This document shows, one piece after another, positions 1 to 12,355 of a stretch of 64,000 bases of DNA (the stretch's first letter is position 1; each line of letters begins with the position of its first letter). The notes beneath the pieces were generated by a model. The model was not told where the DNA came from. It ran no database searches and saw only the letters and a program-made list of their open reading frames with translations. This stretch comes from Argentina anserina (taxonomy: Eukaryota > Streptophyta > Magnoliopsida > Rosales > Rosaceae): contig NC_065876.1 in the NCBI RefSeq assembly GCF_933775445.1, positions 14,260,001 to 14,324,000 of the forward strand, read 5' to 3'. The translations under genes and the position numbers were made by a program.

Positions 1-570
1 TTCATATCCGTGCTACTTAGATTATGAGCAAGACGCATGAAGTGTTATGGAAGTTAAAGATTCCAACGATGGTCTTAAATAATTTGACATGTTGCAATTG
101 TAATCCAGAATACATGAACCATGCAAAACATTTTCCTAGTTCAACATGGACAACTCGATGTAATCTATATTAGTTTGATATTGAATCAGTGTTTTGATTC
201 AATATGGTAAGTGAACCAATTTGTAATCAATGAGAAGATACAAAGTTGTATTACATTCGGGATCTAATTAGGATATTGAAGCCTAAAGCTATCCTTTATG
301 AAATGATACTTGAGGTATTGAATCCTATATATAGATGACATTGTCTCTGCTACCACCACTGTAATCTAAGCATAAATTTTATCCATAAAGATACTGTGAT
401 TGGTGGCTAGCAAAGACGTTGTCTAGTTATTGAAGGAGTTACAGAAGCAAGATGCAGTTGAGCGCCAACTATAAGATCAGACTATATGATTCGATCCTTT
501 TATATTTTTACTCTGATTTTAATTTCAAGCGTGAGATTGAAGTTGTGAGCTGAACGTATGTTTTAATTAA
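1..570. other. Unassigned sequence upstream of the UGT pseudogene
   Basis: No gene can be supported here. A short plus-strand stretch near 28-100 reads a little like the zinc-binding end of a LINE reverse transcriptase (a K-T-H-E-V-L-W-K-L-K-I-P run), but it decays into stops at once and is too short to call. The missing N-terminal part of the downstream glycosyltransferase is not seen. Confidence 0.3.
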
Positions 571-2124
571 CATCATCACCTCCGGCGCCGCCTGGGCGGC
601 GATCCAGCACACCGTATGGGTGGTCCGACCCAGTGACATGAAACCCGGCGAGGCTAGGGCCTTATTCGGGCTGTCGGAAAACATGGTCGTCACGTACTTG
701 GATCTTAAACAACGACGTCCTTAGATTCCGTTCCCGCCACCTGGTATAGCTCCCTCCCACTCCGGCGGGCTGGGAGGAATGAAACTGCCTCCCGTCCCCG
801 CCTCTCCGTGGGTCGAGGAAGTGAAGAGCTCCTCGGCGATATTAATCAACACGTGCAACGATCTGGAGCGTCCATTCCTGGACTACGTGGTAGACTTGAC
901 CGGAAAATCCGTCTGGGGAGTGGGTCCCTTGTTGCCGGAGCAGTACTGGTAGTCGTTCGAGTTATTGCTCAACGACCCAGAGATCCGACCCAAGCGTGAA
1001 TCAAACTACACCGAAGAAGAAATCATCCAATTGCTAAATTCAAAGCCACGTGGATCCGTCGTCTATGTGTCATTCGGTAGCGAGGTGAATCCCGCAAACG
1101 AGGAGTACCCAGAGCTTGCCAAAGCACTGGAGGAGTCGACCCGGCCATTCATATGGGTCATCCAACGCAAGTTTGGAAAATCTGGCCCCGGGTCGGGTTG
1201 GCCACCTGAAGAGAGTTATTTCCCACTCGGGTTGGATGCTAGAGTGGGAAAGAGAGGTCTGATAATTCACAGTGGGCCCCGAAGTATTGATACTGAGCCA
1301 CTCATCGGCCGGCGGACTATGATGCACGAGTACGGGTACGGAACACGGCTACGGATACGGCATGACACGGGATATGTTATTTTTTAAAATGTAGTGTTTT
1401 AGATACGTTTTATAAAATAATATTATATATATATATATTAAATTCTAAATTTTGATCAAACAAACAATTAGAACACATAAATCTCATCAATTTTACAATA
1501 AACATAAGTTCATGAATTAAATACTTAATAAGTTCAAGCAAAACAAAAAAATACGACTAAGGGAGGGAGGGTATTAGATTTAAGTTTTATTTACGTGACA
1601 ATGACAATTATAACCTCAAAACGTATTCTGACTGTATCCACAAAGTTGACATATACTACCTAATTTGGGTGCGTATTTTCAGGTTTGAATACGTATATGC
1701 AACGTATCTGATCCGTACTCGTACCCAATACGGATACGGTATGGGCGTTCACTTTTCTGGACGTATCCATGCATCATAACCGGCGGGTTTATGGCGGGTT
1801 TATGTCTCACTGTGGATGGAATTATACACTGGAGGCAGTGGTACGTGGCGTGCCACTATTGGCGCGGCCGATAAGGGGCGATCAGTACTACAATGCTAAG
1901 ATGGTAGTGAGCTATCTCAAAGTTGGGAGCACAGTGTCTGAGGGCTACCCGGCTGACAAGGTTACTAAGGAGGACATAATGCTCGGCTTGGAGAGGGTTT
2001 TGGAAGATGAAGACTTAAGGAAACGATCGGCGGCGACAAGGGACAAGTTCGAGATGGATATCCGGCAAGCTCGTCGGCGTCACTGGATGCTTTTTGTGAT
2101 TCTGTCAATAAATCTGTCAAGTAA
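571..2124 (+). pseudogene. Family-1 UDP-glycosyltransferase pseudogene, 5'-truncated, interrupted by a transposon
   Basis: Family-1 UGTs transfer a sugar from a UDP-sugar to small acceptors in the cytosol. Visible conserved pieces, in order: an ADMKPGEAR-like stretch, an LINTCNDLERPF-like stretch, the VWGVGPLLPEQYW linker, SNYTEEE, KPRGSVVYVSFGSE, STRPFIWVIQ, then after an insertion the UDP-sugar box core HCGWN, GVPLL and D-Q, and the C-terminal end at 2122-2124. In-frame stops lie at 722-724 (TAG) and 950-952 (TAG). Small indels near 1270-1283 throw the W-A-P-Q part of the box out of frame, and another shift near 2055 precedes the original C-terminus, which remains readable in the other frame up to TAA. 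A 464-bp element (1316-1779) splits the UDP-sugar box just before F-M-S-H-C-G-W-N. The first ~150 codons are absent. It cannot make an active enzyme. Subfamily not assigned. Confidence 0.9.
1316..1779. mobile_element. 464-bp non-autonomous TIR transposon (hAT-like MITE) inside the UGT pseudogene
   Basis: The element begins ACTATGATGCA and ends TGCATCATAA, so its termini are inverted repeats; further in, both ends carry GAGTACGG/CCGTACTC-type motifs. Its interior is AT-rich with no coding capacity. It is flanked by CCGGCGG at 1309-1315 and 1780-1786, a 7-bp direct repeat (8 bp with one mismatch, GCCGGCGG/ACCGGCGG), read as the target-site duplication. Removing it rejoins the UDP-sugar box reading. 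An 8-bp duplication would fit the hAT superfamily; the family is inferred, the insertion and termini are seen. Confidence 0.8.
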
Positions 2125-3086
2125 TGCATGGATGTAAGGTAATGCATGATTTTGTCAATGATCAACCTTAAATCAGAAATGGGACGAGTAGGCAAAATTA
2201 TGATGATGAAGTCTATCAACTGTTAACAAGTTTAATTTTGCAAAAACAGGAGAACTAATTTATTTATGAATGTCAATAACTCGAGATATAATTGGTTTAC
2301 ACTTGATGTCACAACGCTTAATAATGAGCCAATTAGAGTAGCCTTGGATAAGATAAATCAAATTGATCAATACTCGGTACAAACAGAAGACCGATATGAC
2401 AGATCAAAGATGAAATGGTGTTTGCTCAGTTGCCACCTCCAAAAGGAAGATGAACTCGTCCCAAACAGAAGCGTACATCTTTCTTTATACACATCCAAGG
2501 GTTATATTAAACAAATCTGCTGGCTTGCAACTCTTTCTTTCAGCAGATGCAGCAAGGCAGTTACAATACACACGAAGAACATTCAATTTGGGGGTAACAA
2601 ATACAGCAGCCAGCTGCTTAATACATTGTTGCTGACCCAGTCATGCAGCAAGAAGTCTGGATACAAAACTGGTTCATATGTAAGGTTATAGAGTAACCAC
2701 CAGTCTTCCGACTACCAAAAATAAAAACCGCCAAGACCTATGCCATATTTCCATTCTATAAAATGTCTCAAATAGTAACTCGAGCAGCTACTAACAATGA
2801 GAACCACTTATCTACCTAATACCCATCATGGACCTGAACTTTGACAGTCCCCAAAGGCTGGAAAGGAAGAATTTACCTTGATTGAACGAAAAAATATTGA
2901 ACAAAACAATTTACCTGGACTGTACTTATTATAAAAGTCATGTCACTATTTGTGCAAAAATTGCACAAGAGATATTGACTATCTTCATTCCTGAAGTGAG
3001 ATATGGCAATGATATAAGGAGATGCATTACAAGCATATCTGAACCAATGAATTTGTATAAAACCATAACGGGTCAATGTCTTTTAG
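2125..3086. other. Intergenic: 3' flanks of the UGT pseudogene and EDR2
   Basis: AT-rich sequence between the end of the UGT remnant (plus) and the stop codon of EDR2 (minus). It probably holds the EDR2 3' untranslated region. The short open frames in it (for example 2266-2691) have no recognisable domain or splice context. Confidence 0.5.
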
Positions 3087-6000
3087 TCATGATGGAGATG
3101 GTTCTCCCTCCAGCTTTGGGACTATGGCAGACTTGAGTTCTATATGAGAAACACGGACTGCACCAATTAGCCGCTCTGGCAATTCATCTGTGGTATTCGC
3201 CTGTAGAAAACCATTTCCCAATCAACTTACAAAGTAACAGAACTTCTTCCAATCATTGTTCACATGCATAAAACCATGGACATAAGAGTTTTATAACCTA
3301 AGTATTGCCTATCAGACATAAAAATGGTTTTAACAATTCTTAATGGGAAAAAAACTACTTAAATTAAGATCAGGCTGTACTTATAGAAAGGTTTGCTGTT
3401 ATCATAAATAAACAAGAAACACACAAAAGTAGTCAAAGGGGATGGTCCATTGCAAGTACTCCTTGTCAGCAATGTACCAAGATCACTACTAAACATGCTT
3501 AGAGTGTATCTTATCTTAAATCTAATCACAAAAATTATTCATTTAATCTGATATCTCAAGCAAGTACTTCTCTTCTTTGCCACTACACTGAAACATCATA
3601 GTTGGTATCAATTATTAGTTTTCCATTCAGAATTAGAAATCATGCAAAGTAACAATCAGGATTGCCAATACTTTTGTGCGCTGGAACAAAAGCATGCCAT
3701 CTTTATTGGAGTGATGCACACTGCAGTTTAATTATATATTAGAGTTCGGATTGGGTAAGACAAACATACCTGTACAAGAAAAGCCATGTCAACCACCAAT
3801 GTTGTAATTACACCAGTTACAAGTCCCAAAACACCATTAGCAACAGTAGAGGAACCAATGTCCACATCAATCTGTAGATATATGAAAACCCTTAATACTA
3901 TATCTTTTTTAACAAAAAAAGGGGCTGAAGTCCCGGCTCAAAAGAAAGCTTTATATTACTTCTAAGTACTTGGGACCACGGATGTAATTGCAATCAACAG
4001 CTTTTCCCAACAAACAAGGGGTGCTTCCGACACTCTGGCGGACAATCCATGAACCCTGCATTGTTCCATAAATATTACTCGATGGCATATACAAAACATC
4101 GAGTATAAAACAGAAAATATAATAACTACAATAAAACATATGGAAATAAAGTAATAAATCAGAGCTTCTACTAGAATATAAATAAAAATACAAATACAAA
4201 AATTAACACCACCAGGGTAACTATATAAGAGGCATAGAATTCTTCATATGAGTAAACCTGTGGTTAATGTTCATTAGCTAAAAAGGATGTCAATGGTTCG
4301 TTCCATGAAGGGTTCATTAGTAATGTTCATTCAGACAATCTTTCCCAGAAGGTCACTAAAGCGTTCTCTATATTCAAGGGTTTCCATTTTAAACCTTGAA
4401 GGCATGAACAAAATGGTATCACAGACTTGCAGTCAATTCCTATGACTTGATTTGTCCTTAAGTGAAATTGAGTATTGAGTTGCGAAGCTTAAGACTAAGA
4501 AATACAAGGAACGCGAGTTAAAGTAAAGAGGATTCTAGGTTCCATCTCCTAATAGTGTTTATACTATATTCTGCTTGAGAAAGCGAGTTCAACATCTAAT
4601 TGCTACAGGCAGAATTTTCTTTAGTATAGCAAAAAAATCCAAGTTTCAGTTCTAGAATAGTTCGCTTGGACTAGATTTCATCAAACATGTCACTGCAAAT
4701 TAGAAAGGAAAGCATCTCCTATGATATTTGAGAAGCTTTGGCCACAGCATTTCCTTCATGAAAGGTCAAGGACTCTTAACTTGGGCAATCCCCTATTCAT
4801 TTTATGCCGCTAGGTTGGAAGCTCACTGATATTGGAAGTTCATTGTGTGGTTGACTGGCCCCCTTACCTGAATTTCGGAAGGGGACTTGATTGATCAACG
4901 AGAAGACCTCTGATGTATAAGCCTGAAGCCTCATGTCAAGTGTTTCTGATTTACGTTAGCATGTTCAGCCTAAATATAGGGTCTAATATTTAATCCTGCA
5001 ATGGTTGACTCTTCCTGGTATCATCTAGTCTTTTCTGCTAGCCTATCTTAAACGTCTTTGTATTGTTCTTTTCCTTTTCCTTTCTTTGAAACAAATATCT
5101 GTAGTAGCCAAAATGACTTGGAGCAGTTTTCAGAGAAATTACATCCCAGTTCTGTACCGAGCATCCTAAAATCCCAAAGTATTGTCAACACTAAGAACCT
5201 ACAATCTATAGTTTTCAATCCCTAGGAACATGATATATGTAGATCCTTCTACTTAATACTTTTATAATTCCAAAAAGTTACGTACACACACAATTATATA
5301 GATACTTCTATGAATTAATGGGGGGCTTAAGAACTCAACACCAACAAAGAAAGAATGACACCTATATAGATATATTTATATGTTTCTATATATATAAAAA
5401 GGAAGTCATGATCAATTGCCAGCTACAACAATCTTGAAATTGGGCTTTCATTATTTTCAGTTTTTAATGTAAAGAAACTTAATTAATACCTTAGGAACTG
5501 ATGGTATAAGCTTCAGTCTACTAGTACGAAATTCGTCATCACCATCAACAAAACGTTGCAACAGAGATCCAGGTACTAGTTGTTTTGTCACGAAATAGAA
5601 TACCATACTGTAATGTGTTGATCCAGGAACCTGTAGGCAGGACTCATCAATTCCCAACTCCTCATACATAATAATTTGTCAGATCAGTAATGAAACTTAC
5701 TTGGAGATTAAAGACTATAGAGAAAAGTCCTTTTTCTGAGGCAACCTGCACAAATATACAAGCAATACTCCACATTACAAAGTAATGGTATAGAATGCTC
5801 AGAAAATGAACTTAAGAAGGGACCCATTCGGATCAATGCACCATCATGTCCCAACTACAAATTAAAGTAACATCTTACGACCCTAGTAATGTGATCTGTA
5901 ATTTCAAAAATTTAAAAAAAAAAAAACACAGAGATATTCATACAATACCACTACTCAACTCCTCCCTCCATATCAATGGTGACAAAATCCCTATATTTCC

Positions 6001-9000
6001 TGAACCCGTCACTACTACCCAAAACAAAGTCGCCTACAGTCACTAAACTTATAATGCAGCTTTAAATGTGATTTTATATCAAATTTCAGACAAACTCATA
6101 CATATCATCCATTCTCACTTAAAGCGTAATCTAAGATTTGATACGTGTAAGTCCAATTGGATCTTATACGCCAAGATATACAGTTTAACCTAAAATATCA
6201 TTCAAATGCTGTGATCCTCCAAAAAGATGGTACAAATGCGATATACGATAGAGGCTCTTGGTATTTTTCAGAAAATAGTCTAGAAAAACCTTCAGTAGAA
6301 AAATTGATTACAATTTCTATGAGAAGCATTGTAATATGCAAAAAGCAGCAACTGCATTTTACTCATTAAAACAGGATCAGACGTGAATACATACTTGTGC
6401 TGCACATCCTTGACGCCTTACAACATGGTCCATTCTCTTTGTATCTTTAAACCAGTCAACAGCAACAAGATCCATTAGATGTTTTCCTGCAGGAATCTTA
6501 GATAAGCATGCCAACAAGAGTATCAGTCACTAACTAATAAATGTTAAATTATCATTTAAAAATAAATTAATAAAACAGAAACTAGAAAGTCTAAGTAATG
6601 CAAAAAAATACCTTTGTCTTGTCAAAGCAAAAATGTTTGCTCCGAACTCTGAAGTTGTTTCCCTCTGAAATTGTCCAGCAATCACGCCCTTTATCATTAT
6701 TGTTGCGCCGTAGATTACCCGAAAAACAGGACAAATCAATTTGATCGGCTGGTTCTTCTTCAACAGCTTCATATCACGAGAGACATTGTAATTAGATTCT
6801 CCATTCTAATCATTAAACAAGGATCAAGACCATTAGAATGACACTGAGATAATAATTACCTGTTTTCCTGACATCACTATGAAGCCCATTCTGGTATGCC
6901 TGAAAAAGGTGCAAAAAAAGAATAGAAACATAAGTTACATTCCTTTACATATAAAAAGCATGTGAGCACATGTCCTGAGTCCAGATCAAACCTCTTGTTC
7001 AGCCTCGGCGATTTGAAAATCATCATCTTCATCAGAGTATTCATCCATCATCATCACTGAATTTCTATTTGCAGAACTAACAGAAGAATCAAGCAACTTT
7101 TGACCCTTGCGAGAAGAAACAGAAGCTGAGGACATATTGACCATAACAGGGATCCTAGGAGGAGCATTCCTTTCATCCGTCTGAGAGAACCATTCACGCA
7201 GCCCTGTAATAAAACAGAGCAAATAAGCACAATATTGCAGTAAACATAAAATCTCCCAGTACTCAATAAGATGTTGATGGGAAGGAATTGACAAAACTAC
7301 TGAAACTCAATAAAATTGAAATAACAAATCCTTAATAAATAAATAAATAAGTGTATACAAAAAGAAGTAGCACTCTTTAAAATCTGTGTTCAATGATTTG
7401 AAGAAGTAATTTCTTATATGTCCAAAATAGTTTTTTAATGTGGTGCCAAAAGTTCACTCAGATCTCAAAAGATATATAACACCTCAAGGCTATCAGATGA
7501 GCTACAGTTTCTAATGCCCGGATGTGAATGTACACAGAGGTTTTGCCACTCTTAAACAGGTTATGTTTAACCGTGCAACACATGGTGATCAACCGCAAAT
7601 GTACACATCACATATTATGTAGAATAAAATCTTTAAAGCCATTATAACAAGTAAACTAGGAACTTACCAGCAACACTATTTAACACCTGAAGGAGACAAT
7701 GCTGTTGAAAGGATGATACATAACCAACACCCCATCCCTTTAGATCAATCTGCATCAGGTGCTGCACTTGAGTTCTGGGTCTCCCATTTCGAGACTTAAG
7801 AGGGGAGATGTTGAATCCCCCACCTTAAAAGAAAATCAGTAAACCAATGTTGGCCGTTAGATGGCTTACGAAAAACTATAAGACCAACAATCCAAAATAT
7901 TCATCCTCCCTTGAAAGCTTTTCAGACCTTCAGAAAAGAAAATAACTTACTTTCAATATGTGCTCGCACATATCCTGGCTGTGGACCACAGTTCTCATGC
8001 TCCCTAGACCGAAATAACACAACTGCACAATAAGAAGAAAAAATTGATTGGCAATTTATATACGCCAATAAATGATATAGTCATGCAAGCAGTACAAATT
8101 ACCATAGCTCCCATCATCATTTCGACGCCAATACCGCACATAGCATAGGTCACGAGGCCACACAACCCTGAAACAGAATGATTCTTGAGCAAAAATTGAG
8201 AATGCAAAAGTGGTACCTATTATGGTCTTAGAGCTAGGTAGAATGGTATACAGAACATGAATCCTGATTTCTAGATTCCATAAGTAATGGAAATCATAAA
8301 TAAATATGAAACCACATAAATTAAACATATTGCTCCATAATACACTTAGTAGCGACTATATCCAACTAGTTTGTTTAAAAGAATATGAAACAAATCAGGA
8401 TTATGGTAAAGGACTTACATCGGGAACCAGTCTAGCTGAAGCCTATGATATAGTACTGCCGTATGTCCATCTACCTCCTCAACTAAGCTACCATTCTGAA
8501 AACTACAATCCCACCTGCAATGGAAAGATATAATCAAAAATCTTACTTTTTAAGATAAAAATATAACAGCATAACCCACAGAAAACTACAGATTGAAGGC
8601 CAGCTGGCCATGTCTGGACGATAAGGTCCATTTAGTGTCCAGTCATTCAGCATGAGCAACTCTGGAGGAGTGCAAATGGCTGAGGTTAATTGATTCAAAA
8701 ACGTGTCATGACCCATGATAGAGAATCTCAAGCGAATATAGATAAACCACATAACCTTACTTAAATACATGAACTCATTTAACTAATTAAAAGATACAGC
8801 ACATCCTGCTGACATGCACACTCAAGATAAATGTAAACTTGTAAAAGGAAACACCTACTCAAACCGTGATCCATCCATGCTCATAACAAGCTCAAAAATT
8901 TCTTCACACGTAGCCTCAACCACTCCTACAGCTTTCATGGCTCGACTACAACTCCTCGGCTGCAAATAACAAAAGGAGTATCCAAGATTAAACGCCTTAA

Positions 9001-11579
9001 CAAAACTGAATGGCATAAGTGAAAAGCTAGAGAAAAATAAAATTTCATACAAGGTAGTCTACTTCAAGAAGCTCTTCGAAAATGCGCAGTCCTGCCAAAC
9101 CAGCAAATAGTAAGAAATAAAATAGATGAATGGATTCTCATCAATGCCCAAATAGTTAACAATTAAGTTACCAAGTTACATCTCTAGTTTTAATAAAAGC
9201 AGTATACAAGGGGAGAGGGGTGCTTCACCATTTTGGCATTGAAGAAGACGCCAGTGCTTCCGGGAAAATGCTTGATTACTGTTGCTCTGATTTGTCAACT
9301 CTGAGTCAAATTCCCTTGTCCAGTCAAATATAGATTCTGGCGGACCTGCACGTATCAAAGACAGTAAGACTCCTGGAGTGATTGCACCAATCTATATAAT
9401 TCAATGAGAGAAATAAATCAGTTTAGACCATTTCCAATTGTTGTTCTCCGTAACAAACTTGGATGGGCATCATCTTCATCGTCCTGGGCACTAAATCTGC
9501 ATAGTTATAAACGTTAATATACTAGCGAAATCCTAGACCACATAAACAAAAATATCATGTAAAAGTTTGAAAAGTATCATGACAGAAAATTGACAAGTTG
9601 AAAATAGGAAGGCTTTGAAATAGTAATTAATAAGAAAAATAAAAGTAAAGTAAAACAACACTACGTCATTTCTGAATTGCACATTTAATGGCCTGATAAA
9701 CAACAATATGAGCATAGGTAACATAACAAGATAATAAAAGGCCAGAGCTATTATACAGCCTAGTAGCATCTTTTAGTTGATTCTTAACTGGTCCAACTTT
9801 TGTGTCAGCCAACCAGTATTTGAAACTTGAATGTAAATTGATGAGCATGTGAAGGACAATAAAAGAGATGAAAAACCACATGCTCATCAATTTACATTCA
9901 AGTTTCAAATACTAAGGACAATAAAAGAGATGAAAAACCACAGATCATCTTTTCTGTCATGATCACTAACATTCTGTTTCTTTTCCTTCAATCAAATTCA
10001 TATACTTACTGACTTTCATGGTCTGATGAGGAAGCAGTCCTCCCATTATCCATTCCAGATTTATATTCAAAAGAAACATATTTGTTCCCATTTGGAGGTT
10101 GTGAACCTTGATGCTGCACAAAACAATATGCAATCAGTCATGTGCCCATTAGCTAATGAAATGTTACAAGTCATCTCTAGTTCAAGTTACGAGATATTGA
10201 GGGCACAGAACAGGGAGAATATTACCTGATCAATGACATATTCAATTTTTTCTTTCCATACTAGTGCCTCCTGTATGTTAAATGCTGCCATCTGAAGCAC
10301 AAACATATCCCAAATGCATAAGTATTTCACACAACAAGAAAATAAGAAAACCTAATTCGAGCATAATTACTTCAGCAATCAGGAGTTCAAAGCAATTATC
10401 AAAAACCAAGTACATGTGTCTGAGTGTATCATATTATTATAGAACTACTATGTAGAAGACAACTTCACAAAATAATTAGGTGATATCTGAAAGAAAAAAT
10501 TATAAAGCCAGCACAAGTCACAAAAAACCATATTTAAACCACATCACAATGGTTGCAATTTGTAAATAATACGAATATGGTCAAAGTTAACAATATGCGA
10601 ATTTTATCAAACCAACCAAACATGTCATTTAAGATAGAAAGGATATCAAAGCCAGCATTTTCATATAAGAGAAACAACTCACCGTCATCCGAAGGTATTT
10701 ATCTTTCTTGTTGTAAACAGATAAAACATATACCATCTGCACAAAAGATATATAAGCAAACCATCAGGCAATAAACCATCATCACTGATAGAACAAAAAA
10801 CACCGCAAACCACGGTAGCTCAATAAACAAACCAATCAGCATAAAATAAAAACACACAAACTTATGCCTGTAAAGGTTTAATTTACAAGCAGACATCAAG
10901 CATATTCGAGGATAGAAACTACATAGTTCAATAGAAACACCTAATAACCAACACAAGTCAACTTGTAACATTTTAACCTCAAAGGCCAGCTACGGAGTAA
11001 CTAACATCAGTGTGGTCTGTGTGGAGTAATCACATAACTATGTAACTAAAAAAAAACAGTTAGTTTACTCCGAACCGCTGCAATGTTTCTGAATTGCCAG
11101 CCTCAAATTTCGATATGCTGAAGAACTCAGTTGAATCCTCACCTCACAGCCCACAACCGAAACCGAAAACTACAGAATATCTCCATACAATGCTTCTATA
11201 ATCGAGAATCACAAATGCAAATCACTTTTAAAAAAGCATTAACAAACTCACATGCCCACAGTGCGTCTTCAATCCTCGGTCCTCCACTCTGCAATTTCCA
11301 TCAATCAACAACGACTTGATCGGAACCTAATCAACACCGAAACGAATTCAACCACAATTTCCAATCCAGAATTATCAACAAAAAAAACAAAAACCGAAAT
11401 CCACAAATGAAGAAATGAAGGGAGAGCGATGAACGGACCTGATTATCTTGCGGTTTTCTCTTGTAGTACGCAAGAAGCCGAGACTCGAGGACGAAGTACC
11501 GCATGTGAATAAACGACCGGCCGATCTTCCTCCGGCCGTAACGCACCATCCAACCTTCGTAGACGACTTTGGACGACAT
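3087..11579 (-). CDS. EDR2: ENHANCED DISEASE RESISTANCE 2 (PH-START-EDR2_C protein), 22 exons, 720 aa
   Basis: CDS exons in transcript order: 11439-11579, 11252-11326, 10683-10736, 10226-10291, 10010-10113, 9429-9496, 9229-9345, 9051-9091, 8859-8959, 8419-8514, 8103-8167, 7951-8022, 7668-7823, 6992-7203, 6860-6899, 6612-6766, 6395-6496, 5701-5745, 5490-5630, 3960-4055, 3770-3871, 3087-3200. All joins are GT-AG and in frame, giving 2,163 nt, about the length of Arabidopsis EDR2. Residues ~3-110 form a PH domain (start VVYEGWMVRYG), ~175-390 a START lipid-binding domain (EFD, FSRKHWRLLQCQNG, WPRDLCYVRYWRR), an acidic linker ~435-455 (DEYSDEDDDF), and ~485-700 the EDR2_C/DUF1336 domain (QVPGSTHYSMVFYF, DCNYIRGP, a hydrophobic stretch near 660-682). 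In Arabidopsis EDR2 binds phosphoinositide at endomembranes and restrains salicylate-dependent powdery-mildew resistance and cell death. The start was chosen because MSSKVVYEG matches the family N-terminus. The gene looks intact; its largest intron is 4056-5489. Confidence 0.96.
9815..9942. repeat. Perfect 37-bp inverted repeat with a 29-bp direct repeat, in EDR2 intron 5
   Basis: Arms at 9815-9851 and 9877-9913 are exact reverse complements, with a 25-bp spacer. The 29 bases from 9852 (the spacer plus the first 4 bases of the right arm) recur directly at 9914-9942, giving an A-B-A'-B order. The intron RNA could fold into a 37-bp stem. The arrangement looks like one template-switch event rather than a transposon, since no target duplication or TIR family is evident. 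Confidence 0.9.
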
Positions 11580-11649
11580 CGTGTTGCGATTCCGAGCCGG
11601 TCGATTAGTCTCTCACCGACTCGGAAGCTCGGATCGAAATCCCCGGGGT

Positions 11650-11673
11650 TCAGACCTGATCGCCGTCGCTCAT
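11650..11673 (-). promoter_or_regulatory. Upstream ORF in the EDR2 5' leader (7 codons)
   Basis: ATG at 11671-11673 opens M-S-D-G-D-Q-V and stops with TGA at 11650-11652, 70 nt before the EDR2 start codon. It would lie on the transcript if the leader is unspliced and starts upstream. Any effect on translation is inferred. Confidence 0.5.
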
Positions 11674-11700
11674 GGCGGCGAAGTTGAAATCGGCGGAGAC

Positions 11701-11721
11701 CTAGTCGCGGGAATTCCACAT
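11701..11721 (-). promoter_or_regulatory. Second upstream ORF in the EDR2 5' leader (6 codons)
   Basis: ATG at 11719-11721 opens M-W-N-S-R-D followed by TAG at 11701-11703. It precedes the 7-codon uORF in the same leader. Present on the mRNA only if transcription begins beyond 11721. Confidence 0.45.
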
Positions 11722-11921
11722 TGCTTTGGGGGATTTAGAGAAAGTGAGAGGAAAACAGGTGGCGGTGAAATTTAGGGGGTTGGTGGGAATCGGCCGGGAT
11801 CAAAGAGACAGGTGGTGGGCAAAACGACGACGTATGAGACGGGGAGGGGGGTGATCAGACGACAGCGGAGTTGAGGGGAGAGGAATATGTGACGGCAGAA
11901 AGTGGGAGATCCCACGTAAGG

Positions 11922-11944
11922 TGAGAGAGAGAGAGAGAGAGAGA
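11922..11944. repeat. (GA)n microsatellite in the EDR2 promoter region
   Basis: About 11 GA dinucleotides, ~340 bp upstream of the EDR2 start. GA/CT tracts are common in plant core promoters and 5' leaders, where GAGA-binding BBR/BPC proteins can bind; that role is inferred here. Confidence 0.85.
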
Positions 11945-11954
11945 TCCGTCGGGA

Positions 11955-11972
11955 GGCGCGCGCGCCACGTGG
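11955..11972. promoter_or_regulatory. GC palindrome overlapping a G-box (CACGTG)
   Basis: GGCGCGCGCGCC at 11955-11966 is self-complementary and shares its last base with CACGTG at 11966-11971, within the palindrome CCACGTGG. G-boxes bind plant bZIP and bHLH factors. It lies ~390 bp upstream of the EDR2 ATG, so it is a plausible EDR2 promoter element; function is inferred. Confidence 0.5.
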
Positions 11973-12192
11973 AGGAATCTGACGATGTCTCGGGTGGTTT
12001 GGGTGTCTTTGGCGCCGTGTTAAAGCCAGAGGGCGAAATTTTGAAAAAGATGGTGCGGTCCTTGGTCGCTTCACGGTGAAATTGTTGCGAACCGTAGAGT
12101 CGTGGTCTAGCACATAATTGTGGTGCAAATAAAATACTTTGACGATGTTTTCCTTTCTCAAAAAAAAAAAATCAAAAACATGAAGTAAGAAG

Positions 12193-12355
12193 TAACTTGA
12201 ATCACTGAGGTGCGATTCCCACCAATTCCGACTCCATTGTGTATAAATAAATGTCTGAATTCTCATAAATTAGTTCATTTTAAATAACTTCAATCACTGA
12301 GATACGATCCACACTCATTCAAACTTCATTAAGTGTAAGTAAATATTTGAATTCT
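12193..12355. repeat. Diverged tandem duplication, ~93-bp period
   Basis: A ~70-bp block starting AACTTGAATCACTGAG at 12193 recurs in diverged form at 12286 (AACTTCAATCACTGAG), each ending near TGAATTCT. Seen directly by comparing the two stretches. No coding sense. Confidence 0.6.

Noticed and set aside
1070..1327. Minus-strand frame across the UGT pseudogene
   Set aside because: A shadow of the UGT coding sequence.
11772..12266. 164-codon minus-strand frame in the EDR2 promoter
   Set aside because: No domain, crosses the GA tract and the G-box region, and has low-complexity Arg/Ser/Pro content.
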